From: Roseateles sp. XES5 | GTDB taxonomy: Bacteria; Pseudomonadota; Alphaproteobacteria; Rhizobiales; Rhizobiaceae | NCBI RefSeq assembly: GCF_020535545.1 | Contig: NZ_CP084752.1 | Coordinates: forward strand, 3,809,501-3,873,500 | Length of the DNA: 64,000 bases | Reading direction: 5' to 3' | In this document: positions 34,666 to 43,148 of the stretch, piece by piece | Numbering within the stretch: the first letter of the stretch is position 1 | Layout: each line of letters begins with the position of its first letter | The notes under the pieces: model-generated | Databases searched by the model: none | What the model saw: only the letters and a program-made list of their open reading frames with translations | What the model was told of the DNA's origin: nothing | Position numbers and translations under genes: made by a program

Positions 34666-34939
34666 GGGGTTACTCCAGGACGACCGGAGGAAGCGATCGC
34701 GGCAGCCCGCCCGCATCTCCATTTGCGCCCTCAGATAGCCCCGCCTTCCCTCTCCTGCCAATCACCTTTTGGAGAACGCGGCGAAATGTCGTTGGGGGAA
34801 CATGGGAGAGCTCATCGCTCTACGTACCTCAGGGTGAAAATCTGGGAGAACCAAGAAATGACATTAATAGTGGATACGTCGGGGACGTAGACACTATTGT
34901 AGCTCGTCCACACAGACAGCTATGTGTAGCGAGAGAAAA

Positions 34940-35113
34940 ATGCGCCCAGGCATCAAATATATTGCAGCAGCAACTGGCTTTAGCTTCCTTGTCATCACCG
35001 GCATGATCGCTAAGGGACTGCTTGACGCCAACGACCATATTGATCGCTGTGATGACCAAACCTCAGGAAGGTACATTTTTGACAAGGAAGCGCGAGCTAT
35101 CGCGTGCAAATGA
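34940..35113 (+). CDS. Small membrane-anchored protein (57 aa), tentative
   Basis: 57-codon frame starting MRPGIKYIAAATGFSFLV, with one hydrophobic segment (residues 7-27) followed by a charged tail containing two cysteines. GAGAG lies just upstream of ATG at 34940. The region 34780-35340 is more AT-rich than its flanks. No homologue comes to mind; a short secreted or membrane protein is possible. It sits between ccdA and tRNA-Lys in otherwise empty sequence. Confidence 0.4.
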   Translation: MRPGIKYIAAATGFSFLVITGMIAKGLLDANDHIDRCDDQTSGRYIFDKEARAIACK

Positions 35114-35346
35114 TCGATGACCGGGAGCCGCGGGAATACAAGTTTTTATAGTATCGGCCGATCGTAGCCTTCGTCACCAACCGCTTACAGCAGTGCGAGA
35201 CAGGCTTTTTCCTGCGCTATATCTTGAGATCAAATGGTACCGGGAGCCGTCAGAAACGCCTGAAAATCCCTAGAGAACCAAGTAGTTTACGTTTAGCCTT
35301 GGATGAACGAGAAAGCGGCTAGGAATGATCCTAGCCCTTGAATTCG

Positions 35347-35422
35347 TGGTGAGCGCGCAGGGATTCGAACCCTGGACCTACTGATTAAAAGTCAGTTGCT
35401 CTACCGGCTGAGCTACGCGCTC
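35347..35422 (-). tRNA. tRNA-Lys (anticodon UUU)
   Basis: 76-nt cloverleaf on the minus strand. The acceptor stem is GAGCGCG/CGCGCTC, discriminator A, encoded CCA (35347-35349). The anticodon stem ACTGA/TCAGT encloses CTTTTAA, giving UUU. T-loop GGTTCGAATCC is normal. Confidence 0.97.
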
Positions 35423-35527
35423 CCAAGCGGGAAACCAAGCCCCGCGGAAGTGCGCGGAACATAGGCAGGAGGTTTGGTCCGGTCAACCCAGAAAATGCAT
35501 GGAAAAACAGCTTTTGCAAAGGCCTTC

Positions 35528-35561
35528 GGCCGCCCCGTCTCCCCAAGGAAACGCGGCGGCC
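35528..35561. terminator. Hairpin at end of caspase/cytochrome cluster
   Basis: Stem GGCCGCC/GGCGGCC with a 20-nt loop; TTTT follows on the plus strand. It lies 8 bp beyond the stop of the last caspase gene. No T-run on the minus strand, so it may stabilise or end the cluster transcript without being a classical terminator. Confidence 0.5.
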
Positions 35562-35568
35562 GTTTTGC

Positions 35569-37161
35569 TCAGTAGACCTGGTATTTCAACAGACCCAACG
35601 ACCAGTTCACGCTGCGGTTTTCGGTGTCGCGCGTCCAGGTCTGTTTCAGGGTGTCGGCGATCTCGGCGATGGTGGTGCGGGCGTCGAGTTCCTTGGTGAG
35701 GCCATAGTCGTTCGGCGCGACCTTGGTGAGATCGACGTCGTCGGCGACGACGATGGCGACAAGGACGTTCTCGCTCGGGCCGTCGGCCTCGAAATCGAAG
35801 CCGTAATAGTCGTCCGGGATGGTGAGCGGGGAATTCGCCGTCAGCGGCGTGATCTTCTTGGCCGCTTCGTTCGGGAAGATCTGCGTCGCCTTCCCGTCCT
35901 TGGCGACGTCGTAGAGGATGAGATGGCCGCTCGTCGTGCTCGTCACGGTGATGCGGAAGGAATCGCCGCTCTTCAGGTAGTCGGAGGATAGAGCCACCTT
36001 GACGTCGCCGGTCTGCGGCTTGCCGAGAATATCGCCCACGGCGTCGACCGGATCGGCCGCGACATAGGCGGTCTGCGCGGTGTTTTCGACCTTCACCTCT
36101 TCGACCTTGCCGTAGCTCGCGCTCTGGGTCTGCTGCTGGCTGTAATCCGGCGTCTGCTGCTGGGTGTCGCCACCCGTCTGCGGCTGCTGGTACTGCTGCG
36201 TCTGCTGGCCCGTGCCGGCGTCGGCGGGCGTGACGGCGCTGGCGCCGAGCAGGGCGTAATTGACCTCGAGCTGCGGGTCGAGACCCTGGCAGGCGCTCTG
36301 CGCCGCGCAATAGGTCTGCGACTGCTTCTTCACGAATTCCAGCAGCTCCGCATTGGAGACGATGCCGTTGCCGTTGCTGTCGGCGGCGGAAATCTCGTGG
36401 CCGTTGACATAGGAGAGCGTGAAAACGCCGTGGCGCTCTTCCGGCGGCAGGCGGGTATCGTCCCAGGCGACCTGGTAGGACGAGGCAGCGCTCCAGGCTT
36501 CGACGCCGTTCTGCTTGGCGATCTCCGGCTTGTCGACCACGGCGACATCGACGCGCAGGCCGCGCGTCTTCACCTGCTCCACGGGCTTGGCATGGGGACG
36601 CGGCAGGAAGCGCGCGCTTTCCATCGCCTCGCCCACCTGCGTGGAAAGCGAGCGCGAGATTGTGCCGGAATGGCAGGCGTCGATGACGATGGAGACGGCA
36701 CGGTCCTTCAGCTTGGCCAGCATCGCGTCGATGTCGTCGTCGAGAATGACATTCGTCCAGTCGCCGTCGCCAGCGGCGATGTCATAGGTCGAGAGCGCTT
36801 CATCGAGACCGTCCTCCTCGTCGCCGCTCACATCCTTCACCTGAAGGCCGTGGCCGGAGAAATAGATATAGACGCGGTCGCCGGGCTGCGTGCCGTTGAT
36901 CAGCCATTCGTCGATGCTGGCGAGAATGCCGGCGCGGGTCGCTTCCTTGTCGCGCAGCACGCGGATCGAATCGGCGGGGTAACCGAGCTTTTCCTTGAGG
37001 AACTTCTCGATCAGCGGCGCGTCGTTCTTCGGCCCTTCGAGGAACATCTTCTCCGGCAGCGAGGCATAGGTGCCGATGCCGATGACGAGGGCGCGGTCGG
37101 CGGCCTTCGCGCCCGAAAGAGCCGAAAGCGACAGCAGGAGGGCGGCGGCGTAACGGATCAT
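35569..37161 (-). CDS. Exported caspase-domain protease with DUF4384-like C-terminus
   Basis: 530-aa peptidase C14 (metacaspase-type) protein, probably periplasmic: signal peptide 1-20 (AKA). The catalytic dyad is visible as H104 in YFSGHG and C163 in DACHSG, with the acidic DEEDGLDE specificity loop near 114-122. An EF-hand-like loop DSNGNGIVSNAE lies at 261-272, suggesting calcium control as in metacaspases. A Gln-rich linker (315-350) leads to a DUF4384-like beta domain (about 385-475). The start overlaps the stop of the second caspase gene (TGATG). It is the last gene of the cluster cytochrome-OmpA-caspase-caspase. Substrate and trigger are unknown. Confidence 0.88.
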   Translation of the reverse strand: MIRYAAALLLSLSALSGAKAADRALVIGIGTYASLPEKMFLEGPKNDAPLIEKFLKEKLGYPADSIRVLRDKEATRAGILASIDEWLINGTQPGDRVYIYFSGHGLQVKDVSGDEEDGLDEALSTYDIAAGDGDWTNVILDDDIDAMLAKLKDRAVSIVIDACHSGTISRSLSTQVGEAMESARFLPRPHAKPVEQVKTRGLRVDVAVVDKPEIAKQNGVEAWSAASSYQVAWDDTRLPPEERHGVFTLSYVNGHEISAADSNGNGIVSNAELLEFVKKQSQTYCAAQSACQGLDPQLEVNYALLGASAVTPADAGTGQQTQQYQQPQTGGDTQQQTPDYSQQQTQSASYGKVEEVKVENTAQTAYVAADPVDAVGDILGKPQTGDVKVALSSDYLKSGDSFRITVTSTTSGHLILYDVAKDGKATQIFPNEAAKKITPLTANSPLTIPDDYYGFDFEADGPSENVLVAIVVADDVDLTKVAPNDYGLTKELDARTTIAEIADTLKQTWTRDTENRSVNWSLGLLKYQVY

Positions 37162-38756
37162 CAGAGCGTTTCCCGCGTGTAGAGAGGTTGAATGGCGACG
37201 CTCGCCTCCTTGCCGTCGAGGCGCGTCTTCAGCGCATCGAGCAGCGTCGCGGCGTTGACGTTGCGGTCGGACAGCACCGCGCCGATGGCATCGACCGGCT
37301 CGGTGGTCCAGATGGTGATGAGATGGTCGGCGCCGTAGGGCTTGACCACCTCGACATCGGTCAGCTTGAACTGCGAGCTGTTGGTCCCCGCCGCCTGCAT
37401 GTCGAGGAACTGCACTTCGCCCGTATTGGCGAGGTTGAAGACGAGCATGTTCGGATAGCGGCCGGGCGGTGCGTCGAAGCGCAGCCGGGTGCCGGCGGCG
37501 TAGATGTCCTTTGCCGGCGTCAGCGAGACGGAGCCGGGATTCTGGCTTGCCATGGCCTTCAGGAAATCGAGCAGGACGAATTTGTCCACCACGGCCTGAA
37601 TGCGGTCCTGACCGACATTTTCGGCGGCGACGTCGCCGTTCGGCGTGTAGAAGACGCCGCTCGCCACATCCCAGCGGAAGGGCGTGCCGGTGCCGTCTGC
37701 CCGGTCCGGCCGCGTGGCCTCGCCGTCGATCTGCAACGCGATCTTGCCGGTCCAGCCGAGATCGCTCGCCGGCTTGATCGCCTTGTCGGTCGCCGTGGTG
37801 CTGGCGGTATCGTTCGTCGTCGCTGTCCCGGCCGCCGTCCCTGTATCGGCTGTCGCGGTCTCGACCGGAATGCCGCGCGTCAGCCGCACGACCACTTCGC
37901 TCTCCGAGCGGGCGACCTGCGGCATGAAGTTCGGCACCTGCAACGCTTCGGACCGGTTCTTCACGTTGGAGAAGATGTAGTCTTCCAGCTCGATGCGCGT
38001 GATGATGCCGTCGCCGTCGCGGTCGGCGCTGCCCTCTACAGCCCGGGCGAAGCTCCAGCTCAGCGCGCCGCGCGGCTCGCCGTCGATGATGACCTCTGGC
38101 GTCGGCTGGCTTTCCAGCGAAGCGGCGAGCACCGTGACCTGCTTGAAGGCATTGTCCTTGAGGTTCGCGCCGTCGATCGCCTCCTGGGAGGGCGGCGCGA
38201 GCTTGACCTTGACGGCCGGCGCCAGCCGGCTCTTGCCCTTGATCGACCGGCTCATGCCGCCGGAAAAGCAGCTGTCTGACACGAAGAGCACATGCACGCC
38301 CTTGCCTTCGGCCTCGGCGAACCAGGCGTTCATCTCGTTGTCGACGATGATCTCGTTCGAGGTTTCCTGATAGCGGTTGCGGTCGAAGCCCGGCAGTTGC
38401 AGGAACTCGTCGAGCCCGTCCGCCTCGTCGCCGGCGATGAGTTCGGGCATCTGCGCGCCGTGGCCGGCATAGGTGAAGATGATCGTGTCGCCGGAGGCGG
38501 CTTCCGCCACCATGTCCGTCCAGGCCTTGCGGATATCGTCCTTGCGCGCCTGGTCGTTGGTGAACTTGACGACCTTGAAGCCGGCCGCGCTCATGGAGCG
38601 GTAGACGTCCTCCGCATCCCGGACCGCGCCGTCGAGGCTGACATCGTTCGGATACTGGTCGACGCCGACGACGAGCGCATAGGTCTGCGCCGCGAAAGCG
38701 GGAACGGGCAGCGCCACGGCAAGGGAAAGCGCGAGAAGCCGGGGAATTGCCTTCAT
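37161..38756 (-). CDS. Second exported caspase-domain protease
   Basis: 531-aa peptidase C14 protein with signal peptide 1-22 (AFA-A). Dyad: H99 in YAGHGAQ and C163 in SDSCFSGG; the DEADGLDE acidic loop matches its neighbour. An EF-hand-like loop DRDGDGIITRIEL lies at about 245-257. A Thr/Ala-rich linker (about 300-335) precedes a C-terminal beta domain of about 190 residues that could be a divergent DUF4384. It overlaps the OmpA-like gene upstream and the first caspase gene downstream by one base each, so all three are translated from one message. Sequence divergence from its neighbour implies an old duplication. Confidence 0.88.
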   Translation of the reverse strand: MKAIPRLLALSLAVALPVPAFAAQTYALVVGVDQYPNDVSLDGAVRDAEDVYRSMSAAGFKVVKFTNDQARKDDIRKAWTDMVAEAASGDTIIFTYAGHGAQMPELIAGDEADGLDEFLQLPGFDRNRYQETSNEIIVDNEMNAWFAEAEGKGVHVLFVSDSCFSGGMSRSIKGKSRLAPAVKVKLAPPSQEAIDGANLKDNAFKQVTVLAASLESQPTPEVIIDGEPRGALSWSFARAVEGSADRDGDGIITRIELEDYIFSNVKNRSEALQVPNFMPQVARSESEVVVRLTRGIPVETATADTGTAAGTATTNDTASTTATDKAIKPASDLGWTGKIALQIDGEATRPDRADGTGTPFRWDVASGVFYTPNGDVAAENVGQDRIQAVVDKFVLLDFLKAMASQNPGSVSLTPAKDIYAAGTRLRFDAPPGRYPNMLVFNLANTGEVQFLDMQAAGTNSSQFKLTDVEVVKPYGADHLITIWTTEPVDAIGAVLSDRNVNAATLLDALKTRLDGKEASVAIQPLYTRETL

Positions 38757-39649
38757 CAGTCGACGTCCACTTCCACCCGGCGGTTGAGCTGGTTCAGCGT
38801 CTCCGTGTCGTAGGCGCTGGCATCGTCCGGCTTGAAGGGTTCATCCTCGCCCTTGCCGATCGTGGTGATCGATCCGGCATAGCCGGCATTGGCGAGATAG
38901 ACCTTCAGCGTTTCGGCGCGGGCCAGCGAAAGCTTGTAGTTGGCGTCGGCCGAACCGACCGGGTCGGTGTGACCGATGAGCTTGATCGAGGCCGGCTTGA
39001 CCGACTTCAGGCATTCCCAGACGTCCTTTGCCGCCTCCATGCCTTCGGGCGTGAAATCGGCCGTGCCGAAGACATAGCGCACCGGCGTCGATTTCTTCTT
39101 GATCGACACGCCGCGGAAGGAGACCTTGCAGGGCCCGCGCAGGGCGAGCTTGACCGGGCGCGGCGCTGCCAGCCGCATTTCGCCGGCCAGCTTGTCGAGA
39201 CGCAGGATGTACTGTTCGTCCGGCGCCATCCAGTCCGGCGTCATCGTCTTGTTCGAGCCGTCTTCCAGCGCGATCTGGTAGAATTTCGCGGCGGCCTCGT
39301 ACTCCTTGCGCTCGCGGGCGAGATCGCCCAGCGCGTCGAAGACCTGCCAGGGGCCACCGTAATTGTCGCTGAGGGCTTCCAGCGCCTGCCGGTGGCTCGA
39401 AAGCTGGCCGCCATTGCCGACATCGGCCGCGATGTTGTTGAAGGCCGTGAGCGAGGCGATGCGACCGACGAGCGCGCGCTCGTCCGCCGTGCAATTCGCA
39501 GTCCCTGCCGTCGCGGCGAAGGATTTCGCCTGCTGTTCGTCGCCTGCGTTGAACGCCTCGGTGACGCCGGTCATGGCGTCGCAGGCCGCGGCGGCCGGTG
39601 CGGCGCCGGCCAGGACGAAGAGTGTCGCCGCTAAGGATCGCATCAACAT
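38756..39649 (-). CDS. OmpA-family peptidoglycan-binding protein
   Basis: 297-aa exported protein with a signal peptide of about 22 residues (MLMRSLAATLFVLAGAAPAA). Its C-terminal 110 residues form an OmpA/MotB domain: KPASIKLIGHTDPVGS, LSLARAETLKVYLANAGY and LNQLNRRVEVDV contain the conserved D and R that bind peptidoglycan. The middle region (YEAAAKFYQIALEDG) looks like one TPR-type repeat. It probably anchors the periplasmic complex to the cell wall. It is coupled by one base to the caspase gene. Alternative ATGs at 39667 and 39643 are possible. Confidence 0.88.
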   Translation of the reverse strand: MLMRSLAATLFVLAGAAPAAAACDAMTGVTEAFNAGDEQQAKSFAATAGTANCTADERALVGRIASLTAFNNIAADVGNGGQLSSHRQALEALSDNYGGPWQVFDALGDLARERKEYEAAAKFYQIALEDGSNKTMTPDWMAPDEQYILRLDKLAGEMRLAAPRPVKLALRGPCKVSFRGVSIKKKSTPVRYVFGTADFTPEGMEAAKDVWECLKSVKPASIKLIGHTDPVGSADANYKLSLARAETLKVYLANAGYAGSITTIGKGEDEPFKPDDASAYDTETLNQLNRRVEVDVD

Positions 39650-39681
39650 TGTCGGTTCAGCCCCCATAGTCCCAAAAGAAC

Positions 39682-39705
39682 GGCAGGGGCCCGAGAGCCC
39701 CTGCC
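39682..39705 (-). terminator. Strong hairpin between cytochrome and OmpA genes
   Basis: Stem GGCAGGGGC/GCCCCTGCC (9 bp) with a CCGAGA loop, followed on the minus strand by GTTCTTTTGG. It lies 8 bp after the cytochrome stop and 33 bp before the OmpA start, so it probably attenuates expression or protects the upstream message. Confidence 0.75.
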
Positions 39706-39712
39706 CTGTTCG

Positions 39713-42700
39713 TCACTTGATCTCGAACGTCACCATCTGGATGCCGCTCGCGCCGTTGCTCTGCTCGGCCTGCTTGGCGAGGTTGACGCTGAGGCCACGG
39801 GTCGCCGGCTGCTTCGAGCTCGCCACCAGTTCCTTGGCCTTTTCCGCCGTCAGCTTCTGGTCGCCGAGGCCGCCGATCTTGCACACGGCGATCATCGTTT
39901 CGCCGGCAGACGGCGAATCGAAGGTCAGGTTGCCGGTGCCCGGCTGCGGGATGAGGCGGCGCTCACCCGGGTTCAGCGTCGTGTTGCCGACCATCACGTC
40001 CGGGATGATCTCCACATTGCCAGTGTCCTCGACATAGACCACCTGCAGTTCGCAGGCATGGTTGGTGCTCAGCTCGAAGCTGAGATAGTCACCCACCTTG
40101 GCCGTGGTCGAAGGCACATGCAAGGCGAGTTTCACCTTGTCGGCCTGCGCCTTGTCGTCCTGCTTGTAGGCGGGAACGACATAGGCCGTGTTGGTCTGCG
40201 TCGCATACTGGTCCGTGCCGGAGGCCTGGCCCTGCGTCTGGCCCTGCTGCGTCTGGTCCGGCTGCTGGTAGGCCTGCTGGTCCTGCTTCTGCTCCGGCTG
40301 CTGGTATGCGGTGTTGTCGACCTTCGGCAGGACATAGCCATTGTTCGTGGCCGCCACCTCGGTGTTGACGCCGCGCTTCAGCGGACGCAGCTGCAGCAGC
40401 GGCTCCAGCATGAAGGCATACTGTTCTTCCACCTCGACGCGCGGAACCGTGGCGCCCGATTCGAGCGTCGCGACCCAGTCGATGCCAATGCGCAGGGCAT
40501 CGACGTCGGTCAGGCGGCGAATGTCGGAGGCGAACTCTTCCGGCGTCATGTCGAACTCGGAAGCAAGCTGCTCGAAGTTCAGCTCATCCTCGTACTTGTC
40601 GGCGAAGTAGGTGAAGATCTCCGCGCCGCCGGGTGCCTTGAGGCCCGTCTTGCCGCCGCCGGAGGTCGGTTCGGTGATGCCGAGGCGGTCGAGCGCGGCG
40701 ACGAAGCGGTCCGTGTCGCGCTTGTAGACCTCGTTCAGTTCTTCCTGCGGCACGTAGACCGCGAGCAACTCGTCCTGCTGGTCCTTGGAGAACAGCGTGG
40801 AGGTTTCGATATGCTCGCGCAGCTGGTCGCGCTTGGACAGGATGCCGTCGAAGTGGCAGTCGAAGCACGAACGGGCATTGACGATCTCGACACCCTTGCC
40901 GATCGGCCGCTTGCGGAAGGAGACGATCGTCGTCGGACCGACGTCGAGCTGGTCGCCCTTGTTGGTCGACAGATAGTAGCCCTGCATGCCGTTCGGGAGC
41001 GAGAAGATCATTTCGCCGCCGTCATGCTCGAAGGGGAGCAGGCCGGCCTTGAGACGAACGCCGTCGGGACCTGCCGGGAAGCGCTTGAGCACCTGGCGGC
41101 CGACATCGCCCGCAAAGTCGTAGGACTTCCAGTAGTAGCCGCCGAAGGGCATGTCGTGACGTTCGAGCATGCGGTTATGGTCGGAAACGCCCGAGGAACC
41201 GTCGGCAAAACCGGCGCGAACGATGCGGCGGCGTTCGATGTTCTGGTTGACGTTGACGCCGAAGCGGGTTTCCAGCTCGATGATGTTGGTCGGCAGCTTC
41301 ATGAGGCGGTTGTAGACCTTCGGCCGGGCACCGTTGCTCATGAACCAGTCGACGCGCATGATCGGAAGCTGGGTCTGGGTCGCCTTGGCGAGCGAATGCA
41401 GCTGCGCATCGCTTTCCGGATCGACACCATAGAAGTACTCGTTGATCAGGAAGTCGTAGTCTTCCTGGCTCCATTCGAGATCGCGCAGGTCGACGCGAAC
41501 GAGCAGGCCGTCCGAGCCTTCCACTTCCTCGGGCAGAACGAGTTCCGGACCGTAGGACAGCGAGTTCAGGAGCTTCTTGAAGCCGCCGGCGAGAACCTTC
41601 ATGCGCTTGAGGAAGGTCTCGTGCGTCTCGCAGCTCATCATGCCGTTATACTGGTCGCGATAGCTGAAGTAGCGCATGAACGGCTGGTCGTGCTCGTCGA
41701 CCTTGGAAATATCGCGTAGCGCGAGTTCCACGAAGTCGAGATATTTCAGCATCGGGCGGGCGCGCTCGGTCTTCGTCGCGGAGACCGCGGTCGGAATGGC
41801 CGACTGGCTCAGCGAGTTGATCCAGTCGGCAAGGCCCTGCACTTCGGCATCGGCGGGACGCTTGCCGAGCGGCATGCGACCACTGGTGACGGAGGTGTAG
41901 AGCAGCGACTTGGAGGCATCGCCCGGCGTCACGAAGGCAGCGTTGGCCGCGATCGAGGCAAGGTCGCCCGAGGGGAAGGAGCCCTGCGAGCTTTCGCCCG
42001 GGCCATGGCAGTTGCGGCAATATTTGCCGATGAAGGCATCCGCGGCCGAGGCGAGCTCGGCATTGCCGCCGCCCGCGCCGAGCGCGGTTTCGGCCGTCGC
42101 CTCGCTGCAAACCGGCGTGGGGCTGGTCTCGACCGGCGTCACCTTGACTTCACGATCCGAAAGGAAGGCGTACATCGCCTGCTTGTCCTCGTCGGAGAGC
42201 GCCGAGAGGCCGTGGGCGATGCGGCGCATGACCGGATCGGAGAGCGGCGAACCGGAAAGCTTCTTGCCGTCATCGATCAGGCCCTTGGTGAAGACCTCGA
42301 ATGAGGCAAGACCACTCATGCGGGCCTTGGTGATATCGGGCGCGACGGCGCCGGTCAGGCCCTTCTCGCCCTCATAGGCGCGCGCGAGGTCCAGGCCGTA
42401 GGTCGTGGTGCGCGGGGTGTGGCAATCGCCGCAGCCGCCGACATTTTCGACGAGGTAGCGGCCGCGTTCCATCTGCGTTTCCTCGCGCGGCTGGAAGGCC
42501 GGCACGGTGAAATGGCTGCGCTTCCAGAGCGTGATCGTCGTCTGGCGGCTGAAGGGGAAGGCAATCTCGTGTTCCTTCGAGGCGGCGTCCGACTGCGGCA
42601 GCGTCTCGATATAGGCTTTGATATCCAGTACGTCCTCCGGCTTCATGCCGCCATAGGAGGTGTAGGGCATGACCGGATAGAGATTGTCGCCGTCCTTCTT

Positions 42701-43045
42701 GAGGCCGACCATCACGGCGTTCAGGAAGTCCGCATTGGACCAGCCGCCGATGCCGTTCGGATGGGCGGAAATGTTCGGCGCGAAGAACTTGCCGATCGCG
42801 GTCTGCATTTCCATGCCGCCCGACAGCAGTTCGATATTGTCGCCGGAGCCATGGCAGGCGCCGCAGCCGGCGGCGCCGAACAGGACCTTGCCGTTTTCCG
42901 GGTCGCCCTTGTAGGTGCCGTAGGCATCCGAAGCGAACTGATCGATGGCGAATGCCCCGGCAGGACAGAAGACCGCCATGGCAAGGCCGAGCACGGCGGC
43001 AAAGCGCGTGCCCGGTCGGATGAATGATGTGCTGAACACGCGCAT
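39713..43045 (-). CDS. Periplasmic tetra-haem cytochrome c with Gln-rich linker and DUF4384-like domain
   Basis: 1110-aa exported protein. A signal peptide precedes about residue 33 (GAFA-I). Four CxxCH motifs bind covalent haem: 61-65, 205-209 and 343-347, in cytochrome-c domains with distal Met in PMPYTS-type or RMPLGK segments, and an isolated fourth at 727-731 (CFDCH) inside a large middle domain (440-900) of unknown fold. A Gln/Pro-rich linker (about 940-975) leads to a DUF4384-like beta domain (about 990-1090), matching that of the caspase at 35,569. The first two domains resemble diheme gluconate-dehydrogenase-type cytochromes. ATG at 43045 is preceded by GGGAA; the frame extends to 43105. 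It heads the cluster with OmpA and caspases. Confidence 0.88.
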   Translation of the reverse strand: MRVFSTSFIRPGTRFAAVLGLAMAVFCPAGAFAIDQFASDAYGTYKGDPENGKVLFGAAGCGACHGSGDNIELLSGGMEMQTAIGKFFAPNISAHPNGIGGWSNADFLNAVMVGLKKDGDNLYPVMPYTSYGGMKPEDVLDIKAYIETLPQSDAASKEHEIAFPFSRQTTITLWKRSHFTVPAFQPREETQMERGRYLVENVGGCGDCHTPRTTTYGLDLARAYEGEKGLTGAVAPDITKARMSGLASFEVFTKGLIDDGKKLSGSPLSDPVMRRIAHGLSALSDEDKQAMYAFLSDREVKVTPVETSPTPVCSEATAETALGAGGGNAELASAADAFIGKYCRNCHGPGESSQGSFPSGDLASIAANAAFVTPGDASKSLLYTSVTSGRMPLGKRPADAEVQGLADWINSLSQSAIPTAVSATKTERARPMLKYLDFVELALRDISKVDEHDQPFMRYFSYRDQYNGMMSCETHETFLKRMKVLAGGFKKLLNSLSYGPELVLPEEVEGSDGLLVRVDLRDLEWSQEDYDFLINEYFYGVDPESDAQLHSLAKATQTQLPIMRVDWFMSNGARPKVYNRLMKLPTNIIELETRFGVNVNQNIERRRIVRAGFADGSSGVSDHNRMLERHDMPFGGYYWKSYDFAGDVGRQVLKRFPAGPDGVRLKAGLLPFEHDGGEMIFSLPNGMQGYYLSTNKGDQLDVGPTTIVSFRKRPIGKGVEIVNARSCFDCHFDGILSKRDQLREHIETSTLFSKDQQDELLAVYVPQEELNEVYKRDTDRFVAALDRLGITEPTSGGGKTGLKAPGGAEIFTYFADKYEDELNFEQLASEFDMTPEEFASDIRRLTDVDALRIGIDWVATLESGATVPRVEVEEQYAFMLEPLLQLRPLKRGVNTEVAATNNGYVLPKVDNTAYQQPEQKQDQQAYQQPDQTQQGQTQGQASGTDQYATQTNTAYVVPAYKQDDKAQADKVKLALHVPSTTAKVGDYLSFELSTNHACELQVVYVEDTGNVEIIPDVMVGNTTLNPGERRLIPQPGTGNLTFDSPSAGETMIAVCKIGGLGDQKLTAEKAKELVASSKQPATRGLSVNLAKQAEQSNGASGIQMVTFEIK

Positions 43046-43148
43046 GGCTTGTTCCCTTCGCTCCAAGAGGCCGGCGCACCGGCTGGATAGTCGACTTTCA
43101 CACAATTCCGGATGAAGAACCGTTTTGCAGTTTCTTCGGGAACTGCTT

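Noticed and set aside
36110..36200. CAG/CTG-rich stretch in the caspase gene as a tandem DNA repeat
   Set aside because: It is imperfect and explained by the Gln-rich linker of the encoded protein.
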